Under the pieces are notes generated by a model. It saw only the letters and a program-made list of their open reading frames with translations. It was not told where the DNA came from and made no database searches. From assembly GCA_020635495.1 (NCBI GenBank), contig JACJZQ010000008.1, positions 104,769 through 168,768 on the forward strand: DNA of 64,000 nt. Reading direction: 5' to 3'. This document shows, in pieces, positions 28,801 to 36,775 of this stretch. This DNA comes from Flavobacteriales bacterium (GTDB lineage Bacteria; Bacteroidota; Bacteroidia; UBA10329). A program made the position numbers and the translations under genes. Every line of letters starts with the position of its first letter. The first letter of the stretch is position 1.

Positions 28801-29480
28801 GAGACCAGTATTATGATTGGAACTTTGCGCAGAACCTCAATTGGACTTTTACTTCATCTCAGACGGTACAGTTCAGATTGGTAGAAGAAAACGAGACCTG
28901 TTTCTTCTGTAACAACGATTATTTCACTCTCTACAATATTGAAGTTACTGTTCACTATGAGTATACCACTGCTCCGCAAGCAGGAACAATTTTGGCAGAG
29001 GGAAGAATCTATGCCAACTCAACGCTTGAGATGGGTGATATGGCAGAATATTTTGAGGTAGTGGACGAAGACGTAGAAGCTGGACACATTGTAAGTCTCA
29101 TACCTGGATCGGAAAATGAGTATACCATGACGGAAAAAGGATACGATCCCTACATACTTGGTGTGGTGTCGGAAAACCCTTCTGTTGTGCTAAATAGTCC
29201 GGATGTAGGCCCACCGGTGGCACTTGCAGGTAGAGTGAATGTTAAACTGGTAGCAGGTATGCCCTTGGTAAAAAGTGGAGATTTTATTACCTCATCACCA
29301 CAACGCGGACTAGGAATGAAGGCGCGTAAACCAGGTACGGTAATTGGTTATGCAGTAGAAAATCAAATTGAGGGGCAGGACCATGTGGAAGTGCTCCTGC
29401 AGCCTGGAAGATTCTACTATCCCGTTTTTGATAATGATTCAGAAGAATTGCCTCGTCAAAAATTCAGTAGTGGCAAGTAA
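25842..29480 (+). CDS. 1212-residue secreted surface protein with tail-fibre-like VGIGTTSP repeats
   Basis: A signal peptide (ending GVLAQ) is followed by a 'LDISSTTKGVQLPRMTSAQ' segment, found at the start of many Bacteroidota tail-fibre-like proteins. At least seven copies of a G-N-VGIGT-(T)-SP-x-x-LHV motif follow near residues 142, 299, 401, 488, 585, 666 and 770. The C-terminal ~140 residues form a separate module: EMGDMAEYFEVVDEDVEAG, PYILGVVSENP, VALAGRVNVKL and GDFITSSPQRGLGMKA. It resembles the terminal domain of phage-derived or surface fibre proteins, perhaps an autoproteolytic trimerising module. No T9SS signal was recognised. The next gene overlaps its end by 11 bases. Confidence 0.75.
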   Translation: MKRILLDHILITFLLLPIGVLAQTGVAINATGAAPDSEAILDISSTTKGVQLPRMTSAQATTLAASLNAADDGMIIYDTDLKAFKYWDGSLLQWSQVGTGVGNANTLDDAYDGGGSGLGRTINADAGNVEIQGAGYLTVGSNVGIGTTAPAEKLEVQFSGRGGILIEGDNTQDVFIQMTNDVAGSNYIYTDQSDGNFLKLESGSGKDIEFLTDGANERMAVQSDGRVRVNNLADPNSAIVISNPAGVLGKVPLTGNGTDVLLGTGTFGPASNFADDDWYQTLSTNQPTGINDWIYTNGRVGIGVGASANPSAPLHVVALGSGNPDGNSILAANPNNSSGNDAIITTRVAGASAGDPFFSMHISGEAGWSMGIDNDHDNRFKIAPSWNNLSSGTALTIKTDGNVGVGTDDPNQKLQVNGIARSFGSYVIDVDGANGSGPRIAWGSTTDSYAFMNLGAYSGINNLETKNRDFRIGSNTAFNAFYLQNGSGNIGLSTNTPGYRFTVNGSNSDSSPILGLQSGNDNNGFNNGAQIAFGYNGTGNYQHFIQTRHNSSNNNNAIDFYVSDGTQNNSVTSGSIQNLSLVSGNVGIGTTSPAQKMHVIGTGRYSSLSGSGNRVVYANNNGDLITSSSTANPNSLVDGAGTLNYLARWTPDGNTLGIGTTYDNGTNVGINTTSPGERLHVSGNLRLGGGTNGINSEDDNIRLHYGGVRSDDTSYEWIGFYSGTTRQGIILYDGAWSGANSLTDEFSITAENGNKLTLNTNGDHISLMPGGTANVGIGTTSPSALLHVDDGTNTNVIVESDDSGASTISAYGSSQGTGRIYVGQSTTYGGGIEYNGDGSPVTTGAGSDYITLFRRNNGTDEWTARNRYLNNDWEFREDILVNQNADVNGYLTVGNPNTGSTVKKGSKTFVNGSAINIWNGTGDYNYYWNAGQLDLPPGASSITVKAITYNMTGYRRDTDESIGIYAKVGGNTTGWTLTSSWTFGGGGDQYYDWNFAQNLNWTFTSSQTVQFRLVEENETCFFCNNDYFTLYNIEVTVHYEYTTAPQAGTILAEGRIYANSTLEMGDMAEYFEVVDEDVEAGHIVSLIPGSENEYTMTEKGYDPYILGVVSENPSVVLNSPDVGPPVALAGRVNVKLVAGMPLVKSGDFITSSPQRGLGMKARKPGTVIGYAVENQIEGQDHVEVLLQPGRFYYPVFDNDSEELPRQKFSSGK

Positions 29481-30255
29481 ATACTCGCTACTTCTAGCAA
29501 TTGTAGTTCTGGCATTTGGCAGAGGTATTGCCCAAAATGCTGAAAAGGATTCTGTGGCTCTGAATAAGGCTATTGAGCGTGCCCAATACTATTTGAATTC
29601 TGAAGAAACCGAGGTCGATCTACAGTCTCTTTTTCTCTATCAGTATGTACAGCGAAAGTTCAAGCTGAAACCGATTTCGGAAGAGAAATGGGAACAGGAT
29701 ATATCCACCGACCATATTTTTTATCCTTTTCTGAGATTGGTTGATGGAGTTGAACCTTCTGTTGATAGTACGATCTTCTCCAAGGCTGGAAGTGCCATAG
29801 ATCAGGTTACACTTCGCTCTATTTATTGCGATAGGTATCCGCTGCCGAATTCTTTCCTCGATACGCTGAAGGCGGCTTCGGAGAAAGGAAAGTACTCGCT
29901 TACTCATGCCTTATGGTCTTTACAATTGATCCAAGAAAATGGATGTTTGAAAGGCTTTCAAGGAGAAAAGAAAGTTGCGGATGAGATAGCAAGAAAAGTG
30001 TCCAATATGGTCAACGAAGCTAGCTTTAAGAATGACATTGCCATAGAAGGAATCTGTTTTCTGTACGGAATGAATCGAACAGATCTTATCAACCCCAGTT
30101 GGATAAACATCATCATCGGGCATCAATCAAGTGACGGAGGATTTTACCGAACTGCAAAAAACTCAATGACAAACTCTAAGACCACGGTACTGGCGTTGTG
30201 GTGTATGTTGGAGTACAAAACTGGAGGATCTGTTAATGAGCCTTGGATTCACTGA
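29470..30255 (+). CDS. Exported alpha-helical protein with a terpene-cyclase-like GGF motif
   Basis: The GTG at 29470 gives a 261-residue product with a signal peptide (VASKYSLLLAIVVLAFGRG, cleaved after IAQ). The rest is helical. Near the C-terminus, HQSSDGGFYRTAK followed by SKTTVLALWCMLEY resembles the QxxDGGF...T..AL repeat of (alpha/alpha)6-barrel prenyltransferase or alpha-2-macroglobulin folds. No catalytic residues were identified. It overlaps the surface-protein gene upstream and the convergent lipoprotein gene downstream, so it probably belongs with the surface protein. Confidence 0.65.
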   Translation: MASKYSLLLAIVVLAFGRGIAQNAEKDSVALNKAIERAQYYLNSEETEVDLQSLFLYQYVQRKFKLKPISEEKWEQDISTDHIFYPFLRLVDGVEPSVDSTIFSKAGSAIDQVTLRSIYCDRYPLPNSFLDTLKAASEKGKYSLTHALWSLQLIQENGCLKGFQGEKKVADEIARKVSNMVNEASFKNDIAIEGICFLYGMNRTDLINPSWINIIIGHQSSDGGFYRTAKNSMTNSKTTVLALWCMLEYKTGGSVNEPWIH

Positions 30256-31049
30256 TCTTTAGTCTCCAGCTTAACCTTAGCCCAAAATCTGATCGGGTCT
30301 GCAAACTTGTTGTAAGTTGTTGAATTGCGCATGGCCATTCCAGCTGCCGTGCTACCTCCGGGCGTGTTAAGTCCATATGGGTCTTGACCTCTACCCATCG
30401 CACGGTCTCCAGCAGTTAACTGATTTGGATCCACAACGCTAGTATTTGGAGTAGCTACATCCTGCTGTGGCAATTCGTAGCCACCTGTTTCAATTCCAAC
30501 GGATACAATGTCAGATTCTGATTGGAAGTATTTCAACGGAATCTTTACTCGATAAACCAATGATCTGCTGTTATCAAATTCCAGATCAACTCTTACGCCT
30601 TTTGATTCCATGTGGTTGAAAATTGAACTGGTCTCACTGCCCAATTTCAAGTAACCATCTGCCGGGATCATCTCATCCAATGTTTGTTTTCCAAGCTGCA
30701 TGCTTTGGTCATACTGTGTTCCGTATTCCTGCAATTCAGATACGGGAACTTTATCAGCATAAATAGGAAACTGTACCTCGTTTTTCTGTTTGTTCTTGGC
30801 CGTGCCATCAACAAAAACACGCAATCCGGTGGTAAGGATCTTCTGAATGGTCAACTGATCCATTACATCAAAAGAGAAGTAAAGATTGGTAGAGTCGTTC
30901 TCAATATTGTACCTGATCTTCGATTCTGCGTCATAAAATCTGAAGTTGGAATGTTCCTTTTCAGGAGACCTCCAATTACTCTCAAACAGCTTGTTTGAAC
31001 AGCCGGAAACCAGCACGGCTGAAAGAAGAATTAAGGCACGAAATGTCAT
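30249..31049 (-). CDS. Lipoprotein of unknown function
   Basis: The 266-residue protein has a lipobox (LVSGC). The N-terminal half (~30-130) is beta-rich with DSTNLYFSFDVMDQ and GLRVFVDGTAKNK, resembling a carbohydrate-binding (CBM9-like, DOMON-like) sandwich; this is a weak resemblance. The C-terminal region is Gly/Asn/Pro-rich. CACCTTTG (31054-31061, minus strand, one mismatch to TAnnTTTG) lies four bases before the ATG. Confidence 0.65.
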   Translation of the reverse strand: MTFRALILLSAVLVSGCSNKLFESNWRSPEKEHSNFRFYDAESKIRYNIENDSTNLYFSFDVMDQLTIQKILTTGLRVFVDGTAKNKQKNEVQFPIYADKVPVSELQEYGTQYDQSMQLGKQTLDEMIPADGYLKLGSETSSIFNHMESKGVRVDLEFDNSRSLVYRVKIPLKYFQSESDIVSVGIETGGYELPQQDVATPNTSVVDPNQLTAGDRAMGRGQDPYGLNTPGGSTAAGMAMRNSTTYNKFADPIRFWAKVKLETKDQ

Positions 31050-31083
31050 TGGGCAAAGGTGTGAAATTCAACCACAATTTTGG

Positions 31084-31111
31084 CAAAAAGAAAGACCGTC
31101 CGAAGACGGCC
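31084..31111 (-). terminator. Terminator of the VWA gene
   Basis: On the minus strand a stem GCCGTC/GACGGT closed by a TTCG tetraloop (about 31094-31111) is followed by TCTTTCTTTTT. It lies 30 bases after the VWA stop codon. Confidence 0.75.
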
Positions 31112-31139
31112 TTCCCAACCAACACCAATCGTTAATGTA

Positions 31140-33404
31140 TTATTTCATGGCCATGGCCAATCCGGCCATTCGTATGAACTCTGCGCGTCTGCCATCTTCA
31201 TCCACGCCTTTGCTGGCGCTAGCCAGATCGATCACCTCTTGCAACTGGCTCATGCGCTGTGAGTCTTTCAAACTCTGGTCAAGCAGTGTAATTCCGAACA
31301 AAGAAAGAGCCGCAGAGAACCGCATGTTAACGGAAGAACTATCCAGATCTACCGTGCGGTTTGCCAAAGGCTGCGAGATGAGTTTACTCACATCGCCATC
31401 TGGTTGCTTGTATCGAAGTTTTACCGTTAGCAATTCATCACTCAGACCAGTTGACAAACTTGGTTTGGTGAGTTGATATTTCAACGAATCCACACTCGGT
31501 CGCATGTCTGGCAACTCGGCCCCCACAGGAATTACCTCGTAAAGTGCTGTAACCGTATGACCTGCTCCCAACTCGCCAGCATCCTTTCGATCGTCATTGA
31601 AATCTTCTGCAGCCAGTCTTCTGTTCTCATACCCAATGAGTCTGTAAGCCATCACATTGGCCGGATTGAACTCGATCTGGATCTTTACATCTTTCGCGAT
31701 AGTGAAAAGCGTTCCCCAGAATTCCTGAACCAACACTTTCTGCGCTTCCTGAAGATTATCTATGTAAGCAAAGTTGCCGTTACCCTTGTCGGCAAGCGTT
31801 TCCATCTTGTGGTCCTGAAAATTTCCGGTTCCGAATCCGAGAACGGTCAAGAATACCCCTGACTCACGCTTTTTCTCAATCAACTTTTCAAGGCCGTAGG
31901 CCGATGATACGCCAACGTTGAAATCGCCATCAGTACACAGGATAACACGGTTGTTGCCGTTTTTCAAAAATTGACGCTCTGCGATGGAGTAGGCCAGTTC
32001 AATTCCTGCTCCGCCTGCTGTAGAGCCGCCTGCGCTCAATCTATCAATGGCATCAAGAATTCTGTCCTTTTTATCCCCTGAAGTAGAAGGTAGAACCACA
32101 CCCGCTGCACCTGCATAGACCACCATCGAGATCTTGTCTGTTTCTTCCAATTCATTCACTAATAATCGAAGCGATTTCTGGAGCAATGGAAGCTTATCCT
32201 GATCAGACATCGAACCGGAAACGTCTATCAGAAACACAAGATTGTTCTTTGGTCGGACGTCCATCTGCAATTCTTTGCCCTGCAAACCAATGTGTACCAA
32301 TTGGTGAGACTTATTCCATGGGCATTTGCTCACCTCGGTGGTTATACTGAACGGGTCATCACCTTCAGGTTGCGGATAATCGTACTTGAAATAGTTGACG
32401 ATCTCTTCAATACGCACAATGTCTGGATGAGGCAATGAACCCATGTTCAAACTGCGTCTTACCTGGCTGTAACTGGCAGCATCCACATCAATGGAAAAGG
32501 TGGACAATGGTTCTGCATACACCGTCTTGAAAGGCTGCCGCTTGTATAGGTCATACCCAACAGCAAATCCTTCAGAATCTTCCTTTTTTCCTTTTCTTTT
32601 CTGGAGTTCCTTGAGGTCCTCTTCAATGGAAAGTCCAGCACTTTCATGAACTACATATTCTGCTTTCCGCTCGGCTTCTTCCATTTTAAGAATTCCTCTA
32701 TTGGCTTCGCCATACTGAGCTGGAATGCCACCCGTCAGTACTTGAGTTTGCTCATATGCAGCCTGAGGCAAACTGGCATTTCCTCGCACTTTTACGCCAT
32801 CTATGTAAGTATATGTAGAACCCGACCGAGAACCACGAACAGACCCGATGGATGCGTCATTGTCCTGAACGCCTGCCGAAGAGATAACACCTTCCGCAGC
32901 ACCTCTACTTGGCATTTTCTCAATGTCACGGCCGGTAACTATTCCGGTAGAACCCATTCCAGGCACACGATTCAAACCCGGGCCGAATACGGTCATGGCA
33001 GAACCACCGTCTTTTTCGATGAGTGGGACTTCATATTCCATGACCACGACTTCGTCCAGTTTAACACCAGCTACCATCTTGAAGTCAACGAAAGTTATTT
33101 GGTTCGCTTTCACGATAACCCCGATTCTTTCTTGCGATGTGTAGCCAACGGAAGAAACCCGCACTATGTAGTCTGAACCTGGCTTCAAGGCGGGGATCTT
33201 GTATTTTCCGTCAAAATCGGTGCTGGCACCAGTAACTTGTTGTCCTTGTTGCATGACAACCACGTTGGAAAATGGTATCGGGTCTCCGCTGGTGGCGTCC
33301 ATCACCGATCCTTGTAATATTCCAGTTCCGACCTGAGCGATAACATTGCTAACTAGGAGCAATTGCAATAGGAGAACGGTAGTGTAATTGATTAACTTTT
33401 TCAT
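31140..33404 (-). CDS. VWA protein (YfbK type) with N-terminal carboxypeptidase-regulatory and TonB-plug-like domains
   Basis: The 754-residue product starts MKKLINYTTVLLLQ, with a signal peptide ending VIAQ. Residues ~30-110 form a CarboxypepD_reg-like sandwich (GILQGSVMDATSGDPIPFSN). Residues ~130-235 look like a SusC-type TonB plug (VTGRDIEKMPSRGAAEGVI; SGSTYTYIDGVKVRG; GGIPAQYGEANRG), but no 22-strand barrel follows. Instead there is a YfbK N-terminal region (STFSIDVDAASYSQVRR) and a VWA domain whose MIDAS is DVSGSMS (~392), then a YfbK-type C-terminal domain. It is likely a periplasmic or surface protein binding a metal-dependent ligand. The ligand is unknown. Confidence 0.85.
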   Translation of the reverse strand: MKKLINYTTVLLLQLLLVSNVIAQVGTGILQGSVMDATSGDPIPFSNVVVMQQGQQVTGASTDFDGKYKIPALKPGSDYIVRVSSVGYTSQERIGVIVKANQITFVDFKMVAGVKLDEVVVMEYEVPLIEKDGGSAMTVFGPGLNRVPGMGSTGIVTGRDIEKMPSRGAAEGVISSAGVQDNDASIGSVRGSRSGSTYTYIDGVKVRGNASLPQAAYEQTQVLTGGIPAQYGEANRGILKMEEAERKAEYVVHESAGLSIEEDLKELQKRKGKKEDSEGFAVGYDLYKRQPFKTVYAEPLSTFSIDVDAASYSQVRRSLNMGSLPHPDIVRIEEIVNYFKYDYPQPEGDDPFSITTEVSKCPWNKSHQLVHIGLQGKELQMDVRPKNNLVFLIDVSGSMSDQDKLPLLQKSLRLLVNELEETDKISMVVYAGAAGVVLPSTSGDKKDRILDAIDRLSAGGSTAGGAGIELAYSIAERQFLKNGNNRVILCTDGDFNVGVSSAYGLEKLIEKKRESGVFLTVLGFGTGNFQDHKMETLADKGNGNFAYIDNLQEAQKVLVQEFWGTLFTIAKDVKIQIEFNPANVMAYRLIGYENRRLAAEDFNDDRKDAGELGAGHTVTALYEVIPVGAELPDMRPSVDSLKYQLTKPSLSTGLSDELLTVKLRYKQPDGDVSKLISQPLANRTVDLDSSSVNMRFSAALSLFGITLLDQSLKDSQRMSQLQEVIDLASASKGVDEDGRRAEFIRMAGLAMAMK

Positions 33405-33527
33405 GACTTTGATTCTTAAAGGGTTAATAGATTGAGGTGGCATTAGATGCGTTGGCTCAGTAGATGCCAAGCTTAATTAGAATCCACAATTGCTGGTTAT
33501 GTGAGTTTGATAGGATGGGAGTTAGCG

Positions 33528-34049
33528 CTATTTGCGCCAACTCACCAGAGAGAGGTAATTCAGGGTGTCAACCTGTGGGATAACTCCAACCCGACCTACT
33601 GCTTCATCTTCATTAAACGAAACCGAAGGCACGCAGCATTCGCAAATGCAACCATAACCACACGGTTTATTACAGAACGGCCTCACTGCTTCGCAAACCA
33701 CAGGGCTGAGCTGAATTCCCCATTTCAAAACAATGGGCGGAATGTGAATTTCCTCTTCAGACACAACGATTTTTCGGATGTATTTGGAGGCAAACCCAAC
33801 GCTCGAGATCTTGAGGTCGTAAATGCCAGGGTCTAGGTTTCCGAGAATGAAATTCCCTTCGTCATCCGTGATTATTCCAGCAGCAATCTGCGAATCTTTG
33901 AATAGCGCAACGGTACTCAGTGGCATCACCTCATTCGATTCGCTGATAACCGTACCGTAAATAATTCCAGCGTTTTCCTGTGCAACGGACATGGAGGTTA
34001 AAAGCAGGTGACTGATAACCCCCAGAAGTAATTGTAATAGCTTTTTCAT
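33528..34049 (-). CDS. Exported CarboxypepD_reg-like protein with a cysteine-rich tail
   Basis: Starting at MKKLLQLLLGVISHLLLTSM, the 173-residue protein has a signal peptide (ending SVAQ), one carboxypeptidase-regulatory-like sandwich (IIYGTVISESNEVMPLSTVA to LKISSVGFASKYIRK), and a tail with clustered cysteines (CNKPCGYGCICECC) near 125-140. The leader and first codons resemble those of the VWA gene 124 bases downstream, suggesting the two arose by duplication of a common 5' module. The cysteines could bind metal or form disulfides. Confidence 0.7.
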   Translation of the reverse strand: MKKLLQLLLGVISHLLLTSMSVAQENAGIIYGTVISESNEVMPLSTVALFKDSQIAAGIITDDEGNFILGNLDPGIYDLKISSVGFASKYIRKIVVSEEEIHIPPIVLKWGIQLSPVVCEAVRPFCNKPCGYGCICECCVPSVSFNEDEAVGRVGVIPQVDTLNYLSLVSWRK

Positions 34050-34233
34050 GACTTTGGGGTTTAAAGGGTTAATACTTGGGATGCGCGCCATCCTTTGTAT
34101 AAAGTTCCTCAAGAAGAAATCATGAATCAATTCACTGTATTCAGATAAGTTTCAAGTCTAAGAATGGAGGTCAAGCATGAACGTCCGGTTGATTTGAGTT
34201 GAAACTAAGGCGCTAAAAATTACCAGCTAACGC

Positions 34234-34288
34234 GATTTCAATTGCTGCTCTAATATTACTGGTCTAACAGGTAATATTTCTTGAAATC
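34234..34288. repeat. Nested inverted repeat
   Basis: Outer arms are GATTTCAA (34234-34241) and TTGAAATC (34281-34288). Inner arms are AATATTAC (34252-34259) and GTAATATT (34271-34278), extended by TG/CA with one bulged base. It could be a cruciform-type operator or an RNA hairpin in a leader. Confidence 0.5.
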
Positions 34289-34377
34289 AAGTACAATAGA
34301 AGTCCATTCGATTACGTTTCAAGTAATCACAATACCGCGCCAACCTTGCAGGATTTCTCATGGAGAAGTTTGGCAAT

Positions 34378-34393
34378 TAGTACAATTGTACTA
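34378..34393. promoter_or_regulatory. Candidate TetR operator
   Basis: TAGTACAATTGTACTA is a perfect 16-base palindrome centred 40 bases before the TetR start. TetR-family repressors usually bind such dyads in their own promoter regions. Confidence 0.6.
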
Positions 34394-34425
34394 TTATTGC
34401 ATCCGATAATGGTTTTTCTGTCCTA

Positions 34426-35052
34426 ATGTCAACCAAAGAACGCATCATTTCCACTGCTGTGGAGCTTTTCAATGAGAAAGGCTTTGTGAGCGTGACCATG
34501 CGTGACCTAGCAAATGAGTTGGACATGAGCCTCGGAAATCTTACTTATCACTTCAAGAAGAAGGAAGAACTGATGGAGGCCATTCACGACCGCATCATTG
34601 AAGAGCGCAATGTGATGCTCGAGTCTGTGCAAATGATTCCGTCCATTGAGAACATTCATCGGCAAATGGTGCCATTATTACAACTCTACGAGCGATATCG
34701 CTTTTTGCAACAGGATATTTTGGAAGTGAGCCGTGCTTACCCGCATTTGGCCGAGATCATGCGAGGGCAGTTCAAAAACCAGATCAGATACATCAAGGCG
34801 ATCATTGATTACTCTGTTGGTTCGGGAAATATGAGGCCCGAAGCGCGTCTCGGACAATATCAGCAATTGGCAGAAACCGTTTGGATGATCATCACTTTCT
34901 GGTTGGCGCAGCGCGAGTTGCGTGACCAAAAGGGAAACCTCTACAACCAAGCCCGAAGTGCTATTTGGAATTTGACCATTCCGCTATTGACGGAAAAAGG
35001 ATTGGCCAACTTCAATAAGATCGATTTCAACGAAGAAGTAATAACGAATTGA
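34426..35052 (+). CDS. TetR-family transcriptional regulator
   Basis: The 208-residue protein has a standard N-terminal TetR helix-turn-helix (residues ~8-50: IISTAVELFNEKGFVSVTMR, then LDMSLGNLTYHFKKKEEL). The C-terminal ligand-binding domain belongs to no subgroup I recognise. It is the first gene of the acyl-CoA catabolic operon, one base before the carboxylase beta gene, and is preceded by a perfect palindrome, which suggests autoregulation. By analogy with other regulators placed before acyl-CoA genes, the ligand may be an acyl-CoA; this is inference. Confidence 0.9.
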   Translation: MSTKERIISTAVELFNEKGFVSVTMRDLANELDMSLGNLTYHFKKKEELMEAIHDRIIEERNVMLESVQMIPSIENIHRQMVPLLQLYERYRFLQQDILEVSRAYPHLAEIMRGQFKNQIRYIKAIIDYSVGSGNMRPEARLGQYQQLAETVWMIITFWLAQRELRDQKGNLYNQARSAIWNLTIPLLTEKGLANFNKIDFNEEVITN

Positions 35053-35053
35053 C

Positions 35054-36652
35054 ATGCAGACAATTCAATCAAAAATAAACACGAATACACAGGTCTTCAA
35101 GGACAATCGAGAAGGCATGCTAGAACTTCTGAAGAAGCTCGATAAACATTTAGAAGACAGCCGTTTTCAAGGACAGGAAAAGCACATCGACCGGGCTCGC
35201 TCAAAAGGAAAGTTCTTAGCTAGAGAACGCATTGACCTACTTTTGGATCAAGATAGTCCATTCTTGGAATTGCTGCCGTTGGCAGGATTAGGCGGAAAGG
35301 GCTTCGGCACGGGCGGAACTTCAGTTGGTGGAATTGGCATCGTTTCAGGCCGATTGGTGATGGTGATTTCCAATGTTGGGACGAACAAAAGCGGTTCCAT
35401 CGACTTCGCCACGCTTCAGAAGGCAATGCGCTTGAATGAGATTGCGGATGAAAACGAACTGCCGTGCATCAGTTTGGTGGAGAGTTCTGGTGCCAATCTT
35501 CCTGAGCAGGCGAAGATTTTCAATCTCGGAGGAACGAACTTCCGCGATATTACAAGACGTTCGAAAAAAGGCATTCCCTCTATTTCTGTGGTATTCGGAA
35601 ATGCAACAGCTGGTGGGGCTTACATCCCAGGAATGTCCGACTATTCTATTTTCGTGAAGGAACAGGCGAAGGTGTTTCTTGCTGGTCCGCCATTGGTGAA
35701 AATGGCCACGAATGAAGTAGTGGATGATGAAACCCTCGGTGGAGCAGAAATGCATTCGAAGATCTCGGGTGTTTCGGATTATCTCGCGGAAGATGAACTC
35801 GATGGCATTCGAATTGCGCGTGAATTGGTTGCAACACTAAAGCCACCGAAAACGCATTTCCAACCTGAAGGTTTGGCTGAAGAACCAGCTTACGATAAGG
35901 AAGAGTTACTTGGCATTGTTCCGCCAGATGTGAAAGTTCCATTCGATTGTCGGGATGTGATAGCCCGAACTGTGGATGGTTCCAAGTTCACGGAATTCAA
36001 ACCAGATTACGGTGAAACGCTCGTTTGCGGATGGGCTGAAATCCACGGTTATCCCGTTGGAATTCTCGCCAACAATGGTGTGCTTTTCTCAGAGAGTGCC
36101 AACAAGGGAACGCACTTCATTCAGCTTTGCAATAAGAACGATGTGCCGCTGCTTTTCTTCCAGAACATCACTGGTTTTATGGTTGGAAAGGACTATGAAC
36201 AAGGTGGAATTATCAAGCACGGAGCGAAGCTGATAAATGCGGTTTCCAACTCGGAAGTTCCGGCCATTACCATTATGATGGGAGCGAGCTACGGAGCAGG
36301 GAATTATGCAATGATGGGTCGTGCGTATCAACCACGGTTCCTGTTTTCTTATCCGAATTCACGCATTGCGGTAATGGGACCTGAGCAGTTGGCTGGCGTG
36401 ATGGAGATCATCCAACGCCAAGCTGTGAAAAAAGCGGGTGGCGAGTATGATGAAGCTCAAGGGAAAATGCTCCGAGATCATATGGTAAATGAGGCCGTGA
36501 AACAGTCGGATGCGTGGTATTCGTCAGGTCAGATATGGGATGATGGTGTCATTGACCCGCGGCAGACAAGAAACTATTTGGGAATGTGCTTGGGGGTGGT
36601 CAATAACGCCCCGATCAAAGGCACAGACAGTTATGGAATTTTCAGAATGTAA
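35054..36652 (+). CDS. Acyl-CoA carboxylase beta (carboxyltransferase) subunit, MCC/GCC-like
   Basis: The 532-residue carboxyltransferase moves CO2 from biotin to an acyl-CoA. The N-terminal segment RERIDLLLDQDSPFLELLPL and the C-terminal half (NGVLFSESANKGTHFI; LLFFQNITGFMVGKDYE; GASYGAGNYAMMGRAY; PRFLFSYPNSRIAVMGPEQ) resemble methylcrotonyl-CoA and geranyl-CoA carboxylases more than propionyl-CoA carboxylase. Both oxyanion regions are present (NATAGGAYIPGMSDY and GASYGAG). The gene pairs with the biotin-containing alpha subunit downstream. The acyl substrate is therefore probably a branched enoyl-CoA, but it is not proven. Confidence 0.9.
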   Translation: MQTIQSKINTNTQVFKDNREGMLELLKKLDKHLEDSRFQGQEKHIDRARSKGKFLARERIDLLLDQDSPFLELLPLAGLGGKGFGTGGTSVGGIGIVSGRLVMVISNVGTNKSGSIDFATLQKAMRLNEIADENELPCISLVESSGANLPEQAKIFNLGGTNFRDITRRSKKGIPSISVVFGNATAGGAYIPGMSDYSIFVKEQAKVFLAGPPLVKMATNEVVDDETLGGAEMHSKISGVSDYLAEDELDGIRIARELVATLKPPKTHFQPEGLAEEPAYDKEELLGIVPPDVKVPFDCRDVIARTVDGSKFTEFKPDYGETLVCGWAEIHGYPVGILANNGVLFSESANKGTHFIQLCNKNDVPLLFFQNITGFMVGKDYEQGGIIKHGAKLINAVSNSEVPAITIMMGASYGAGNYAMMGRAYQPRFLFSYPNSRIAVMGPEQLAGVMEIIQRQAVKKAGGEYDEAQGKMLRDHMVNEAVKQSDAWYSSGQIWDDGVIDPRQTRNYLGMCLGVVNNAPIKGTDSYGIFRM

Positions 36653-36681
36653 ATGGATGAAATCCGAAAATCTAAAGATCA

Positions 36682-36726
36682 AAGCACGAAACAGTTTCGA
36701 ATTTCTTCATTTCGAATTTCGTGCTT
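36682..36726. repeat. Intercistronic hairpin between carboxylase subunit genes
   Basis: AAGCACGAAA (36682-36691) is the exact complement of TTTCGTGCTT (36717-36726). The loop itself has two copies of TTTCGAATTTC. No T-run follows, so it may tune mRNA stability rather than terminate. The surrounding 'GAAATCCGAAAATC' wording recurs inside mnmE. Confidence 0.6.
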
Positions 36727-36775
36727 CTATTGCATTAAAATTCATCATCACTTCATTCCTTCATCACAATAAGAA

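Larger units (their letters stand above)
34050..34425. other. Non-coding interval between divergent genes with two inverted repeats
   Basis: This 376-base interval separates the CarboxypepD_reg gene from the TetR gene. It holds a nested inverted repeat (34234-34288) and a perfect palindrome (34378-34393), listed separately, plus the leader of the minus-strand gene. No exact TAnnTTTG box was found on either strand. Confidence 0.6.

Noticed and set aside
36653..36775. Terminator between carboxylase subunit genes
   Set aside because: There is a hairpin, but no T-run follows and the genes encode one enzyme.
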